From Robertmurraya kyonggiensis (GTDB lineage Bacteria; Bacillota; Bacilli; Bacillales; Cytobacillaceae), in assembly GCF_005116465.1 (NCBI RefSeq), contig NZ_SWBM01000002.1:62001-126000 (forward strand): DNA of 64,000 nt, in the 5' to 3' direction. Positions 45,154-53,176 of the stretch are shown in pieces. The position numbers were made by a program, and so were the translations under genes. A model generated the notes under the pieces. It searched no databases and was not told the DNA's origin. It saw nothing but the letters and a program-made list of their open reading frames with translations. Numbering within the stretch: position 1 is the stretch's first letter; each line of letters starts with the position of its first letter.

Positions 45154-45768
45154 ATGAAAAGCACTAACTCAAATGAGATTAAGAGGGGACAAGCGATTTC
45201 CTTTCGTGTCCCTTCTGATATCCCAGATCATCTATTAAAGCATTTGCAAAAGCTAAAGGAAGTAGAAAGAAGGAATTTTTCCAGTAAAATTGCTGAGTTT
45301 GTGCTACGTGGGGTCGGGCAATCTTTTTCAAAGGAACGGGAAACGATTACGCTACCTCTTCCTCATAATTTAAGTAAGTCACAACGAGATTGGTTAAAGC
45401 ATGAGCACTCGGAGGCTTTGTTAGGTACCATTGTCTATCAGCTTTTAACAGACCCCGTACGTGCGACGTCTCTGCTTGCATCATTAACTAGTAACTCTTT
45501 AGATATCAATGAGGCCCTCTATTTGCAAGAAGTCTTGCCCAACGAAGAGGACTCTTCTATGGAGGAAGAGTTTGTAGCAGGTGACTATTTGCAGGCGATT
45601 GAGGAAACGGCTGTTTCTGAGGAATCTGATAAGATGGACGATTTGGACTCGTTTGAATGGGATAGGGCGACCCAAGACTTTTCCATAGCAGAGGAAGAGG
45701 CGCAGGTAGAAGAAGAAAATGATTTAGATAATCTGCTAGGGGATTTTCTAAATGCGATGAATAAGTAG
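45154..45768 (+). CDS. ParR-like DNA-binding partner of ParM
   Basis: 204 aa. The N-terminal ~70 residues fit a ribbon-helix-helix (RGQAISFRVPSDIPDHLLKH, then ERRNFSSKIAEFVLRGV). The C-terminal half is very acidic and ends DNLDNLLGDFLNAMNK-like, as expected for the filament-capping tail of ParR. It follows parM at 12 bp with AGGGTG before the ATG and is closed by a hairpin. The role as centromere-binding adaptor is inferred from position and architecture. Confidence 0.65.
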   Translation: MKSTNSNEIKRGQAISFRVPSDIPDHLLKHLQKLKEVERRNFSSKIAEFVLRGVGQSFSKERETITLPLPHNLSKSQRDWLKHEHSEALLGTIVYQLLTDPVRATSLLASLTSNSLDINEALYLQEVLPNEEDSSMEEEFVAGDYLQAIEETAVSEESDKMDDLDSFEWDRATQDFSIAEEEAQVEEENDLDNLLGDFLNAMNK

Positions 45769-45782
45769 TAGGTTTATACACT

Positions 45783-45809
45783 AGAAGATCACCAGGATGG
45801 TGATCTTCT
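45783..45809. terminator. Hairpin between parR-like and DUF2804 genes
   Basis: AGAAGATCACC / GGTGATCTTCT with a 5-nt loop; no T run. Confidence 0.55.
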
Positions 45810-45841
45810 GTGCGTTATCCGATAAAGTTCGATAATCTTAT

Positions 45842-46924
45842 TTAGAGGCGTGCTCGCATGGATTCACAAACACCGCGAACGCCGCTTACCTCATGACCTG
45901 CAACAGTGCCAGTGTAAGTGCCGACGAGTTGCCAGTAGTCGATTGATGCGACGACGAGTTGATGCATGACGTCCTTTCGATCCTCTGGAGTAAAGGTGAC
46001 GTCAAGTCTTCCATCCGCTGATGTGATGTGCCATGGTGCGAGCGGGTCGTTAGACGCTTGTTTGAATGTAATATCCGCAAGAGGTTCGCATGCTCCTGGC
46101 GTCCACAGGCAAGACTCTTCCTCTGTACGGGGGACGATTGGTCTTTGAGCAAAGTTCGCACCAATTACTCCATCTGGGGTAATCGCCGCAAATGTGCCCC
46201 ATAGCCAATTCGTTCGATAGGGAAGGAAGGTACGATGCTCGTCGAGAATAGCAATATCGCGGGATGAGTCAAAGCTGTAAGTGCGGTCACCGACCGTGAT
46301 GCTGCCGGAAGCAGGATATGCGACTTTGTGCGTGTACATCGCTCCTCCCGGTAGAGGGGAACTCACGGATAGTGGGGCCGAAGCTTTTGATCCATCAAGC
46401 TCAAGGTCCATCTTAATTGCCGCCTGCTCTGCTGTTGCGTCGACAGACACTCGAATCCGGTGACGGCCGTTTGGTTGCTCTGCCCAATCATATGCGATCC
46501 AATATCCATTGGCATCGATCGCAGGAGCACTTGGAAAGAGTTCATGGGGAAGTTTCAAAGAACCACCGCGCACGTTACGGCTATGCTCGACCATGCCGTG
46601 CTTGTCGCGTACATAGATTTCCGAACTGGCCAAGTAGTGGGCTTCCTGAAGGATCATGGAAGACGATAGTTCTGGGTGTAGCAAAGTGAACCCAACCCAC
46701 TCTTTAAGGCGAAATCTACGTAAACCTCTTGGAATTAGTGATGACTCATCTAACGGATCAACATCATATGGCCGTGTTTTGAATCGCCCATGGCGTCGTA
46801 TGCCATCAACGATGAGAAGCTCTTCTTCCTCTTTTTCTGGTTCGGTATCGCTTTCAGTTTTATTCGCATCAGATGTACTTTCAGAATCTATAACGCTATT
46901 ATCCTTTAGAACCTCATGTTTCAC
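45842..46924 (-). CDS. DUF2804 family protein, relatively GC-rich
   Basis: 360 aa. An acidic Ser/Glu-rich N-terminal tail is followed by DUF2804 features: RLKEWVGFTLLHPELSSSMI, SSPLPGGAMYTHKVAYPASG, FLPYRTNWLWGTFAAITPDG, GVIGANFAQRP and a final GEVSG-like HEVSGVRGVCESMRARL. Function unknown; the fold is beta-rich and lipocalin/hydrolase-like in appearance. GTG 46924 is preferred (AAGGAG 7 nt upstream) over TTG 46942. Codon use is visibly richer in G and C than flanking genes, suggesting recent acquisition. Confidence 0.7.
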   Translation of the reverse strand: MKHEVLKDNSVIDSESTSDANKTESDTEPEKEEEELLIVDGIRRHGRFKTRPYDVDPLDESSLIPRGLRRFRLKEWVGFTLLHPELSSSMILQEAHYLASSEIYVRDKHGMVEHSRNVRGGSLKLPHELFPSAPAIDANGYWIAYDWAEQPNGRHRIRVSVDATAEQAAIKMDLELDGSKASAPLSVSSPLPGGAMYTHKVAYPASGSITVGDRTYSFDSSRDIAILDEHRTFLPYRTNWLWGTFAAITPDGVIGANFAQRPIVPRTEEESCLWTPGACEPLADITFKQASNDPLAPWHITSADGRLDVTFTPEDRKDVMHQLVVASIDYWQLVGTYTGTVAGHEVSGVRGVCESMRARL

Positions 46925-47093
46925 ACGAGTCAACTCCTTCAACTATACATCACTCTATTATAACGAAAATTCAAAACTATTAAAATTTAATATGGTGGGT
47001 AAAAATAATGATCGATGGTTATAACTGGTTTTCCTTTTGACAGAAAAAAAGGTACTATTAGAGGAAACGTTTTTTGAGGAGGATCTACAAACA

Positions 47094-47435
47094 ATGAGTA
47101 ATTTACCTAATTGCCCAAAATGTAACTCTGAATATACATATGAGGATGGAGCTCTATTAGTTTGTCCAGAATGTAGTCACGAGTGGGAGCCAAATAGTGA
47201 TGGGGCAAATGGTGATGATGAAAAGGTTATAAAAGATGCTAACGGGAATGTATTGAATGATGGGGATACCGTTACCGTAATCAAGGATTTGAAAGTAAAA
47301 GGAAGTTCATCTACCCTAAAACAAGGTACGAAAGTAAAAAATATCCGCTTAGTAGATGGCGACCATGATATCGATTGTAAAATTGATGGATTTGGTGCCA
47401 TGAAATTGAAATCAGAATTTGTTAAGAAAATCTAA
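47094..47435 (+). CDS. phnA: PhnA/YjdM family protein
   Basis: 113 aa. N-terminal zinc ribbon ([28 protein letters not shown]) and C-terminal SH3-like domain ([55 protein letters not shown]). Named from the phosphonate locus of E. coli, but not part of C-P lyase; actual role unclear. ATG 47094 with GAGGAGG upstream is the start. Terminator follows directly. Confidence 0.9.
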   Translation: MSNLPNCPKCNSEYTYEDGALLVCPECSHEWEPNSDGANGDDEKVIKDANGNVLNDGDTVTVIKDLKVKGSSSTLKQGTKVKNIRLVDGDHDIDCKIDGFGAMKLKSEFVKKI

Positions 47436-47444
47436 CTAAAAGAG

Positions 47445-47472
47445 AAGCCAAACAAATAAGTTTGGCTTTTCT
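47445..47472. terminator. Terminator between phnA and guaD
   Basis: AAGCCAAAC / GTTTGGCTT with a 6-nt loop and TTTCTTT tail; serves both convergent genes. Confidence 0.8.
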
Positions 47473-47481
47473 TTATAGATA

Positions 47482-48846
47482 TTAGCGTGCATGAACTCGT
47501 TCACCCTGAACCCAAACTTCACGAATATTTTCTGGTCGAACGTTATAGATGATTTTTTGAAAAATATCGTACAAATCTTCGTTCGGATCAAAGATTGGGA
47601 GTTTGGTAGTTGGAACTTTTGTATCTATAATTTGGACATCCCACGCATAATTTTCTTCAATTCGACCGATGGGCAGGCTTAGGCTTTCTCCACCTCCAGC
47701 CGTTGCAAAATAGAAGGCATCGTTCATCGTAAGGCGGGAATTCGGAACTCCTCGTTCTTCGGCTGGAAGCTCTGCATTAACACCATCTTCTAGCATTCTA
47801 GAAGAAATCACGGCTTGTTTAGCATTATCATAAATACTCGGAGTGGCGCCTGCCGAAATGTCAGTTCCAAGTCCAATATCGATTCCCAAACCTTTAAATC
47901 GTTTAATTGGAATAACGCTATTGGCAAAGTAAGCATTGGATAATGGACAATGCCCAATTGCTGTGCCTGTTTTTGCAAATAGAGCAGCGTCTTGGTCTGA
48001 TAAAAAATTACAATGGGCCATGACGGATTTATCGCCTAATAAGCCAAACTGGTGTAAGGCGAAAGCGTCATTTTTCCCATAACGTCCGTGAACATATTGG
48101 TGTTCCCAGTCGCTTTCACTGCAGTGCGATTGGATATGAGTATCGTATTTTTCTGCTAGTTCTCCTAAACCTTTTAAAGCCTCGTCTGTGCAACTTGGGA
48201 TAAACCTTGGTGTCACAACAGGATATACCCCTTGTTTTACTGTTTCTCCTAAGTTTTTCACAGCAAGAATAAACTCTTCTGTATCTTTTAAGGCTGTTAT
48301 TGTATCGAAATCTCGATAGTAGTCAGGATTTTGCTCGGGATCATCCATGACGACTTTTCCAATGAGTCCACGCTGTCCTTTTTTCGCACAAATCTCAGCA
48401 AGCAATAGACTTGCTTCTTTGTGAACGGTCGCAAAATAGAGGGCTGTCGTCGTACCATTAGATAGTAGAGTTTGAACTAAATCTTCATAGACATCTGTGG
48501 CAAAGTCTAAGTTAGAAAATTTCGCTTCGAGTGGAAATGTGTATGTATGTAACCAATCATGGAGCGGTCGATCAAGTGCAGTTCCGGATTGTGCCCATTG
48601 TGGGGCGTGAACATGTAAATCGACGAATCCAGGTAAAATATATTGGCCCTCTGCTAAGCGGTGGAAGTTTTTCGTACCTTCATATGAATCTAGAAAAAGT
48701 TGATATTCCGCGTCATTAGGGGCTATGATTTTTTCGATTATCCCATTTGCGTTTACACAGAATAGATGGTCTTCCAGTATTGCTACTTGTTCAGGAGCTT
48801 GACTTGTAAAAGCGGTGCCTAAGAAAATAAACGTATATTCATTCAT
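47482..48846 (-). CDS. guaD: Guanine deaminase
   Basis: 454 aa amidohydrolase that deaminates guanine to xanthine. Metal ligands and fold motifs seen are LPGFVDLHVHAPQWAQSG (HxH), NGTTTALYFATVH, HIQSHCSESDWEHQYV (His), VMAHCNFLSD and GLGTDISAGATPSIYDN (Asp). ATG 48846 follows AAGGTGATTAAA; the longer GTG frame overlaps the ribosome-binding site. It is divergent from the riboswitch-controlled purine permease, so the two units probably serve the same purine pool. Confidence 0.93.
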   Translation of the reverse strand: MNEYTFIFLGTAFTSQAPEQVAILEDHLFCVNANGIIEKIIAPNDAEYQLFLDSYEGTKNFHRLAEGQYILPGFVDLHVHAPQWAQSGTALDRPLHDWLHTYTFPLEAKFSNLDFATDVYEDLVQTLLSNGTTTALYFATVHKEASLLLAEICAKKGQRGLIGKVVMDDPEQNPDYYRDFDTITALKDTEEFILAVKNLGETVKQGVYPVVTPRFIPSCTDEALKGLGELAEKYDTHIQSHCSESDWEHQYVHGRYGKNDAFALHQFGLLGDKSVMAHCNFLSDQDAALFAKTGTAIGHCPLSNAYFANSVIPIKRFKGLGIDIGLGTDISAGATPSIYDNAKQAVISSRMLEDGVNAELPAEERGVPNSRLTMNDAFYFATAGGGESLSLPIGRIEENYAWDVQIIDTKVPTTKLPIFDPNEDLYDIFQKIIYNVRPENIREVWVQGERVHAR

Positions 48847-49017
48847 TTTAATCACCTTAATGTTCGTATTTTAGTTCTATATTGGTCATTATATTGAAAA
48901 TAATCGAGTGAGTCTATAAAAAATACGAATTATTTTTTGAAAAGGGAAAACCCTTGTCCCATCTGATATTAGCCCGAATTTTGTCCTAATACCCCTATCA
49001 AAACAGTGGAAATTCTC

Positions 49018-49045
49018 TTGCAATTGGGAAAGTAGGTGCTATACT
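49018..49045 (+). promoter_or_regulatory. Sigma-A-like promoter of the purine riboswitch operon
   Basis: TTGCAA (49018-49023) and TATACT (49040-49045) with a 16-bp spacer; the transcript would start shortly before the riboswitch stem. Confidence 0.6.
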
Positions 49046-49067
49046 ACAATCATCAAAAAAATATTTC

Positions 49068-49143
49068 TTTTTTCATATAATCGTGGGGATATGGCCTACA
49101 AGTTTCTACCGGTTTACCGTAAATGAACCGACTATGAAAAGCG
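49068..49143 (+). ncRNA. Purine riboswitch, guanine class
   Basis: The aptamer core is clear: ATATAATCG-type P1 strand, GATATGGCCTACAAGTTTCT (J1/2-P2 side), ACCGGTTTACCGTAAATGAA and CCGACTATG. The GACTATG junction has C at the discriminating position, which specifies guanine/hypoxanthine rather than adenine. CTTTTTTCATA pairs with TATGAAAAG to form P1. A terminator follows at 49186-49242, so ligand binding probably switches transcription off. Confidence 0.92.
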
Positions 49144-49185
49144 GAAGAGAAGATTGATCTTTTCTTTTTGTATTTCGATTGCCAA

Positions 49186-49242
49186 GAGCTCGAAGTACAC
49201 TGCTTTTCTACCTAGTAGAAGGGGTGTGCTTCGAGCTTTTTT
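49186..49242 (+). terminator. Riboswitch-controlled terminator
   Basis: GAGCTCGAAGTACAC pairs with GTGTGCTTCGAGC and is followed by TTTTTT. It precedes the permease start by about 50 bp. Confidence 0.9.
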
Positions 49243-49294
49243 CATAGGAGTTAGATTATATGAGAATCACAATGAGGAAGAGGAGATTGGGTCA

Positions 49295-50650
49295 ATGGAA
49301 AGTACTGCTAGAAAACTAGAAACAGAGGAAGTTAAGGTTGAAAAAACGCAAGTCTCTACGATGCAGTCTATATTCTTAGGACTTCAGCATGTATTAGCAA
49401 TGGATCTTTTTATTCCGCCAATTATTTTAGCGGGATTATTATCTTTTTCAGTTCCTGATAGTGCACTACTCATTCAAATGACATTTATCGCTTGTGGACT
49501 TGCAACCATTATTCAAGCTGGATTTGCGATGAAGCTTCCAGTTATGCAGGGTCCTTCTTTCGTTCCATTAAGCGCTCTTGCTGCAATTGGAACAACTTCT
49601 GGGATAGGAGCGATGATCGGAAGTTTGATTCCAGGGGCATTGTTAATCGCTGTGTTAGGTTATCCACTTCGAGTTTTCAGTAAAGTGGTTAGAAAGTTCA
49701 TTCCTCCGATTGTAGCAGGTACAGTTATTGTCGTTGTTGGGATTTCTCTTATGCCGAGTGCGATTAATTCAATTTATACAGCTCAAGGAAGCTTTGGTAC
49801 AAATATGCTTGTTGCACTTATCACGGCGGCAGTTCTTATTTTCTGTATGTATGTAGGTGAAAAAGCGAAAACGAAATTAAAATATATCAAAGTAGCAGCA
49901 GTTATCTTTTCTCTCGGAATCGGGTCTATTACGGCTTCATTCTTCGGATTAGTTGACTTCTCATCTGTTGGAACAGCTTCATGGTTTCAAATGCCGAGTA
50001 TTTTTGCATTCGGAACACCGAAATTTGAATTGGATGCCATTCTTATTATGTTGTCTATTTATTTTATCGTTACGATTGAAACAACAGGTACTTGGTTTAC
50101 GGTTGGCAAAGTGACAGAAGAAGAGCTTACAGATAAGCGACTAAATGGTGGAGCATTTGGTGAAGGCTTAGGATGTTTTGTTGGGTCTTTCTTTGGAGGA
50201 ACACCTGTAACAGGTTATTCTTCAAACGCAGGGATTATTGCGATTACTGGTGTGAAAAGTCGTAAGCCAATTATTGCAGGTGGAGTTATTCTACTAGTTC
50301 TTGGCATGATGCCGAAGTTGATGAATGTAATTGCAAGTATCCCATCGGTCGTGATCAACAGTGTGTTTGCGATTCTTTGTGTGGTTATTATGATGAACGG
50401 TTTTAAGGTTATAAAAGAAGTGCCGTTTACTGAAAGAAATATGCTTGTGATTGGTGTATCCATTATGGCTGCGATGTTTGCGGTATTAATGCCAGCTGAC
50501 ATTTTAAGCGGCTTGCCAAGCTTAGTTACGTATTTTATTTCATCTGGTACAGCAACTGGAGCGATTACAGCGTTAGTACTAAATTTAGTACTGCCGCAAA
50601 AACGTGAAGATAGCAGCTTAGTTAGCAATCCTAGTGTAAATCTTAACTAG
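49295..50650 (+). CDS. NCS2-family purine/xanthine permease
   Basis: 451 aa, about 14 membrane segments, nucleobase:cation symporter-2 family. Motifs include QHVLAMDLFIPPIILAGLLS, LPVMQGPSFVPLSALAAIG and the signature-region SSNAGIIAITGVKSRKP. ATG 49295 is the true start, with GAGGAG upstream; the longer frame runs through the terminator. Control by a guanine riboswitch and closeness to guaD indicate uptake of a purine base such as xanthine, guanine or hypoxanthine. The N-terminal ~20 residues are hydrophilic. The Rieske gene follows 13 bp later in the same operon. Confidence 0.9.
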   Translation: MESTARKLETEEVKVEKTQVSTMQSIFLGLQHVLAMDLFIPPIILAGLLSFSVPDSALLIQMTFIACGLATIIQAGFAMKLPVMQGPSFVPLSALAAIGTTSGIGAMIGSLIPGALLIAVLGYPLRVFSKVVRKFIPPIVAGTVIVVVGISLMPSAINSIYTAQGSFGTNMLVALITAAVLIFCMYVGEKAKTKLKYIKVAAVIFSLGIGSITASFFGLVDFSSVGTASWFQMPSIFAFGTPKFELDAILIMLSIYFIVTIETTGTWFTVGKVTEEELTDKRLNGGAFGEGLGCFVGSFFGGTPVTGYSSNAGIIAITGVKSRKPIIAGGVILLVLGMMPKLMNVIASIPSVVINSVFAILCVVIMMNGFKVIKEVPFTERNMLVIGVSIMAAMFAVLMPADILSGLPSLVTYFISSGTATGAITALVLNLVLPQKREDSSLVSNPSVNLN

Positions 50651-50663
50651 AAGGGGAAGATTC

Positions 50664-51677
50664 ATGATGCAGCAAGACCGCCTATGGAATGAGTGGCATC
50701 CAGTAAGCAAGGCAGTGGATCTATTGGACGATCCAAAACAAGTATTTGTTCTTGGGGAACGAGTGGTAATTTTTCGCAACGAAAAAGGGGTTCATGCCTT
50801 TAAAGATTTATGTATTCATCGCGGAGCGGCACTTTCACTAGGAAAAGTTAAGAACGGCAATCTGGTTTGTGCATACCATGCGTGGGAGTATGATTGTGCA
50901 GGGGCTTGTGTGAAAATCCCGGCCTTACCGAATGACCGACCGATACCAACGAAAGCGAGAGCAACGGTGTATCATTGTCAGGAGCAATATGGATTAATTT
51001 GGGTCTGTCTAGGTGATGAACCGGCACCACTTATATCCTATCCTGAATATACACTAGATGGTTATCATACGGCGATTTGCGGACCTTATGAAGTGAAGGC
51101 GAATGCACCAAGAATAATAGAGAACTTCTTAGACGTATCGCATTTGATGTTTGTACACCAAGGGATGCTTGGAGACAAAGAGCATGCCCACGTGGCTGAT
51201 TATGATGTGAAGTTTTTGGACAATCACTATATCACGAGCAAAATTCCAGTATATCAACCTAACCCTGATGGACGCTCAAAGGGTGGGTATGCGAATTATG
51301 TATACGAAATCTTAAATCCAACAACTGCGCGTTTCACGAAAACGACGGATGGTTCGGATGAAGAGTTTACGATCTTGGTTGCAGTAAATCAGGAAGATAA
51401 TGAAAAATCGAAGGCGTTTATGCTTTTAACGCGAAACTATGATTTGGATAAGCCGGATGACACTTTTATTGAATTTCAGGATTTGATTTTTAATCAGGAT
51501 CTCGATATTGTTGAAAGCCAAAAACCAGAACTTCTTCCATTAGATTTGCAAGCTGAATTGCACTTGAAGTCAGATGCGCTCACAATTGCTTACCGCAGAT
51601 GGTTGGACGAGCTTGGTGTGGAGAATGGCACGATTGCGATTAGTGAGGAAAAACGAAAAAGAAGAGTTGTGAAGTAA
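50664..51677 (+). CDS. Rieske-type non-haem iron oxygenase, alpha subunit
   Basis: 337 aa. The N-terminal Rieske [2Fe-2S] domain has C50-x-H52 (CIHRG) and C69-x2-H72 (CAYHAW). The C-terminal catalytic domain has the NFLDVSHLMFVHQG motif with the mononuclear-iron His pair. It resembles vanillate/PaO-type demethylases and needs a reductase, none of which is nearby. It lies 13 bp after a purine permease and so under the guanine riboswitch. Oxidation or N-demethylation of a purine (as NdmA does with methylxanthines) is therefore a reasonable but unproven inference. Confidence 0.85.
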   Translation: MMQQDRLWNEWHPVSKAVDLLDDPKQVFVLGERVVIFRNEKGVHAFKDLCIHRGAALSLGKVKNGNLVCAYHAWEYDCAGACVKIPALPNDRPIPTKARATVYHCQEQYGLIWVCLGDEPAPLISYPEYTLDGYHTAICGPYEVKANAPRIIENFLDVSHLMFVHQGMLGDKEHAHVADYDVKFLDNHYITSKIPVYQPNPDGRSKGGYANYVYEILNPTTARFTKTTDGSDEEFTILVAVNQEDNEKSKAFMLLTRNYDLDKPDDTFIEFQDLIFNQDLDIVESQKPELLPLDLQAELHLKSDALTIAYRRWLDELGVENGTIAISEEKRKRRVVK

Positions 51678-51761
51678 TGACTTCCTGAAGGCTTGATGAA
51701 ATAGTAGGTAATTAGTAAAATCCAAGCAGAGTATTAAATGAGATTAAATACACAGGACTAC

Positions 51762-51798
51762 AAAAGCCACAAGATAAATAAAATATCTTGTGGCTTTT
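51762..51798 (+). terminator. Terminator of the permease-oxygenase operon
   Basis: AAAAGCCACAAGATA is a perfect inverse of TATCTTGTGGCTTTT with a 7-nt loop. Confidence 0.9.
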
Positions 51799-51935
51799 GT
51801 TATTCGAAGGACTCTTTGAATATTGGTAGAACTAGACTAAATTCATTATTAAATAAGTAAATAAATGTGAATAAAATCATTGGTATTCTATCCCTTAAAT
51901 GGTAAATTCTAATTAAAAATAAAGAGATTAATAGA

Positions 51936-52535
51936 ATGGAAAAATTAATATTATTCCATGGAAATACAGAGTCCGCAATAAATGAAATTATTAACAGTGG
52001 AAATATTCCTGAAAAGTTTATTTCAAAAGGGGATACTTATTTTTTAGGTGATGGGTTTTATTTTTACAATGATTCCATACAAGCTAAAGTATGGGCAAAA
52101 ATGAAGGTAAGTAGAAATACAAAATATATAGGGCAAAACTGGGCAGTATTAAAGTGTGAAATGTTTTATAACGAAGAGCTCTTTTTAGACTTAGATAAAA
52201 GAGAAGAACAGAATTTCTTTTTTGATGAAATGGTAAGATTAAATGATCAGATTCTAGCAAAGGATTTGGAAATTGAGGAGTACAATGATGCGTATTTGTG
52301 TAATCATTTAACAAATAGGTTAGATTTAGAAATTCTAACAAAAACCTTTGTATATAAAGATAAACATAAAACACTCCCTACACTTTTTTCTAATAAAAAG
52401 AACTCTCCTTATTCAATAACTAGGCATTTTAGAACAGAGAAACAATATGCAATTAAGCAAGATAAGCTTATTATTTCTTTCGAAAAGATAGAATCGGGAA
52501 AATCTGTAAAAAAGGGAAGAGGTGAGGCAAATTGA
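51936..52535 (+). CDS. Possible ADP-ribosyltransferase-fold protein (DUF3990-like)
   Basis: 199 aa soluble protein. An N-terminal pattern HGN (8-10), LGDGFYFY (37-44) and QAKVWAKM (49-56) recalls the H...GxGFY...A.xWA pattern of DUF3990-type mono-ADP-ribosyltransferases, which are found as toxins and effectors. The catalytic Glu is not certain; E97 and neighbours are candidates. The C-terminus is basic. Two tiny ORFs follow, the first overlapping the stop, so a toxin with small partner proteins is possible. No signal peptide. Assignment is by motif impression only. Confidence 0.45.
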   Translation: MEKLILFHGNTESAINEIINSGNIPEKFISKGDTYFLGDGFYFYNDSIQAKVWAKMKVSRNTKYIGQNWAVLKCEMFYNEELFLDLDKREEQNFFFDEMVRLNDQILAKDLEIEEYNDAYLCNHLTNRLDLEILTKTFVYKDKHKTLPTLFSNKKNSPYSITRHFRTEKQYAIKQDKLIISFEKIESGKSVKKGRGEAN

Positions 52536-52690
52536 GTAAAGTAGAAATGTGGAAATCAAAAATGGATTTTTACTATAAGAAAGTGTCTACCGACAGACTT
52601 AAATTTGATCTTGAAACATCAGGATTTAAATTAAATCAGGATAATAATAAAAGTGAACAAATAAAATGGATAAGTATTATAAAAGAGTGA
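52532..52690 (+). CDS. Small protein, 52 aa, overlapping the ART-like gene
   Basis: The TTG start overlaps the TGA of the preceding gene (TTGA), with AGAGGTGAGG just upstream. Contains MDFYYKKVSTDRLKFDLETS followed by GFKLN. The next small ORF carries a similar sequence. Translationally coupled to the ART-like gene, so it may be an antitoxin or immunity partner; unproven. Confidence 0.45.
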   Translation: MSKVEMWKSKMDFYYKKVSTDRLKFDLETSGFKLNQDNNKSEQIKWISIIKE

Positions 52691-52743
52691 CTAAGGAAGA
52701 ACTAAAAAAAGATTTAAAAAAAGCAGGATTTAAAATTAAGTAA
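52666..52743 (+). CDS. Tiny ORF, 25 aa, paralogous to the preceding small protein
   Basis: Reads MDKYYKRVTKEELKKDLKKA then GFKIK, which lines up with MDFYYKKVSTDRLKFDLETS-GFKLN of the 52-aa protein. It overlaps that gene in another frame. A duplicated partner or a degenerate copy. Confidence 0.35.
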   Translation: MDKYYKRVTKEELKKDLKKAGFKIK

Positions 52744-53176
52744 AAGAGTAATTGTCTTTTAATTTCCATTTCATTTTATATGTGTTCGTTTTTGTGAACA
52801 TAACATAGTAACCTACTAATTTATCGTTACTGAAATAGCCAATAGTACAAGTGTGTCTCAGAATCATCTGGGGCACATTTTTTTATCTCTAAAAAAGTTT
52901 GAATCCTGGATGAATGGGTTATAGAAGAAATCAAGATGAGTATCGTGTCTGTGGATTTTTGAATCAAAGTAAAGGGGAGGATGTTTGAGAATAAGGGAGG
53001 ATTTGTAAGGGATCAAGATGGTAATCTGGGCTCATCTTAAATAATAACTGAATTTTAAGAAAAATAAAAGAATTTGAAGTTTGTGTAAGAATTATTTTAT
53101 TTTTATAATATATTCATCGCAGAATTATTTTCATCATAGAATTTCAAATTTCGGATTTCACATGTAGGTGTTAGGT
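52744..53176. other. Intergenic region
   Basis: About 430 bp with no gene. A weak stem GTGTGTC/GGGCACA followed by seven Ts near 52850-52886 may end the ART-like operon. Confidence 0.45.

Noticed and set aside
46281-47024. Several plus-strand ORFs opposite the DUF2804 gene
   Set aside because: Antisense shadows in a GC-richer gene; no ribosome-binding sites and no domain-like sequence.
47482-51677. Adenine-class reading of the purine riboswitch
   Set aside because: The discriminating junction reads GACTATG (C, guanine class), not GATTATG.
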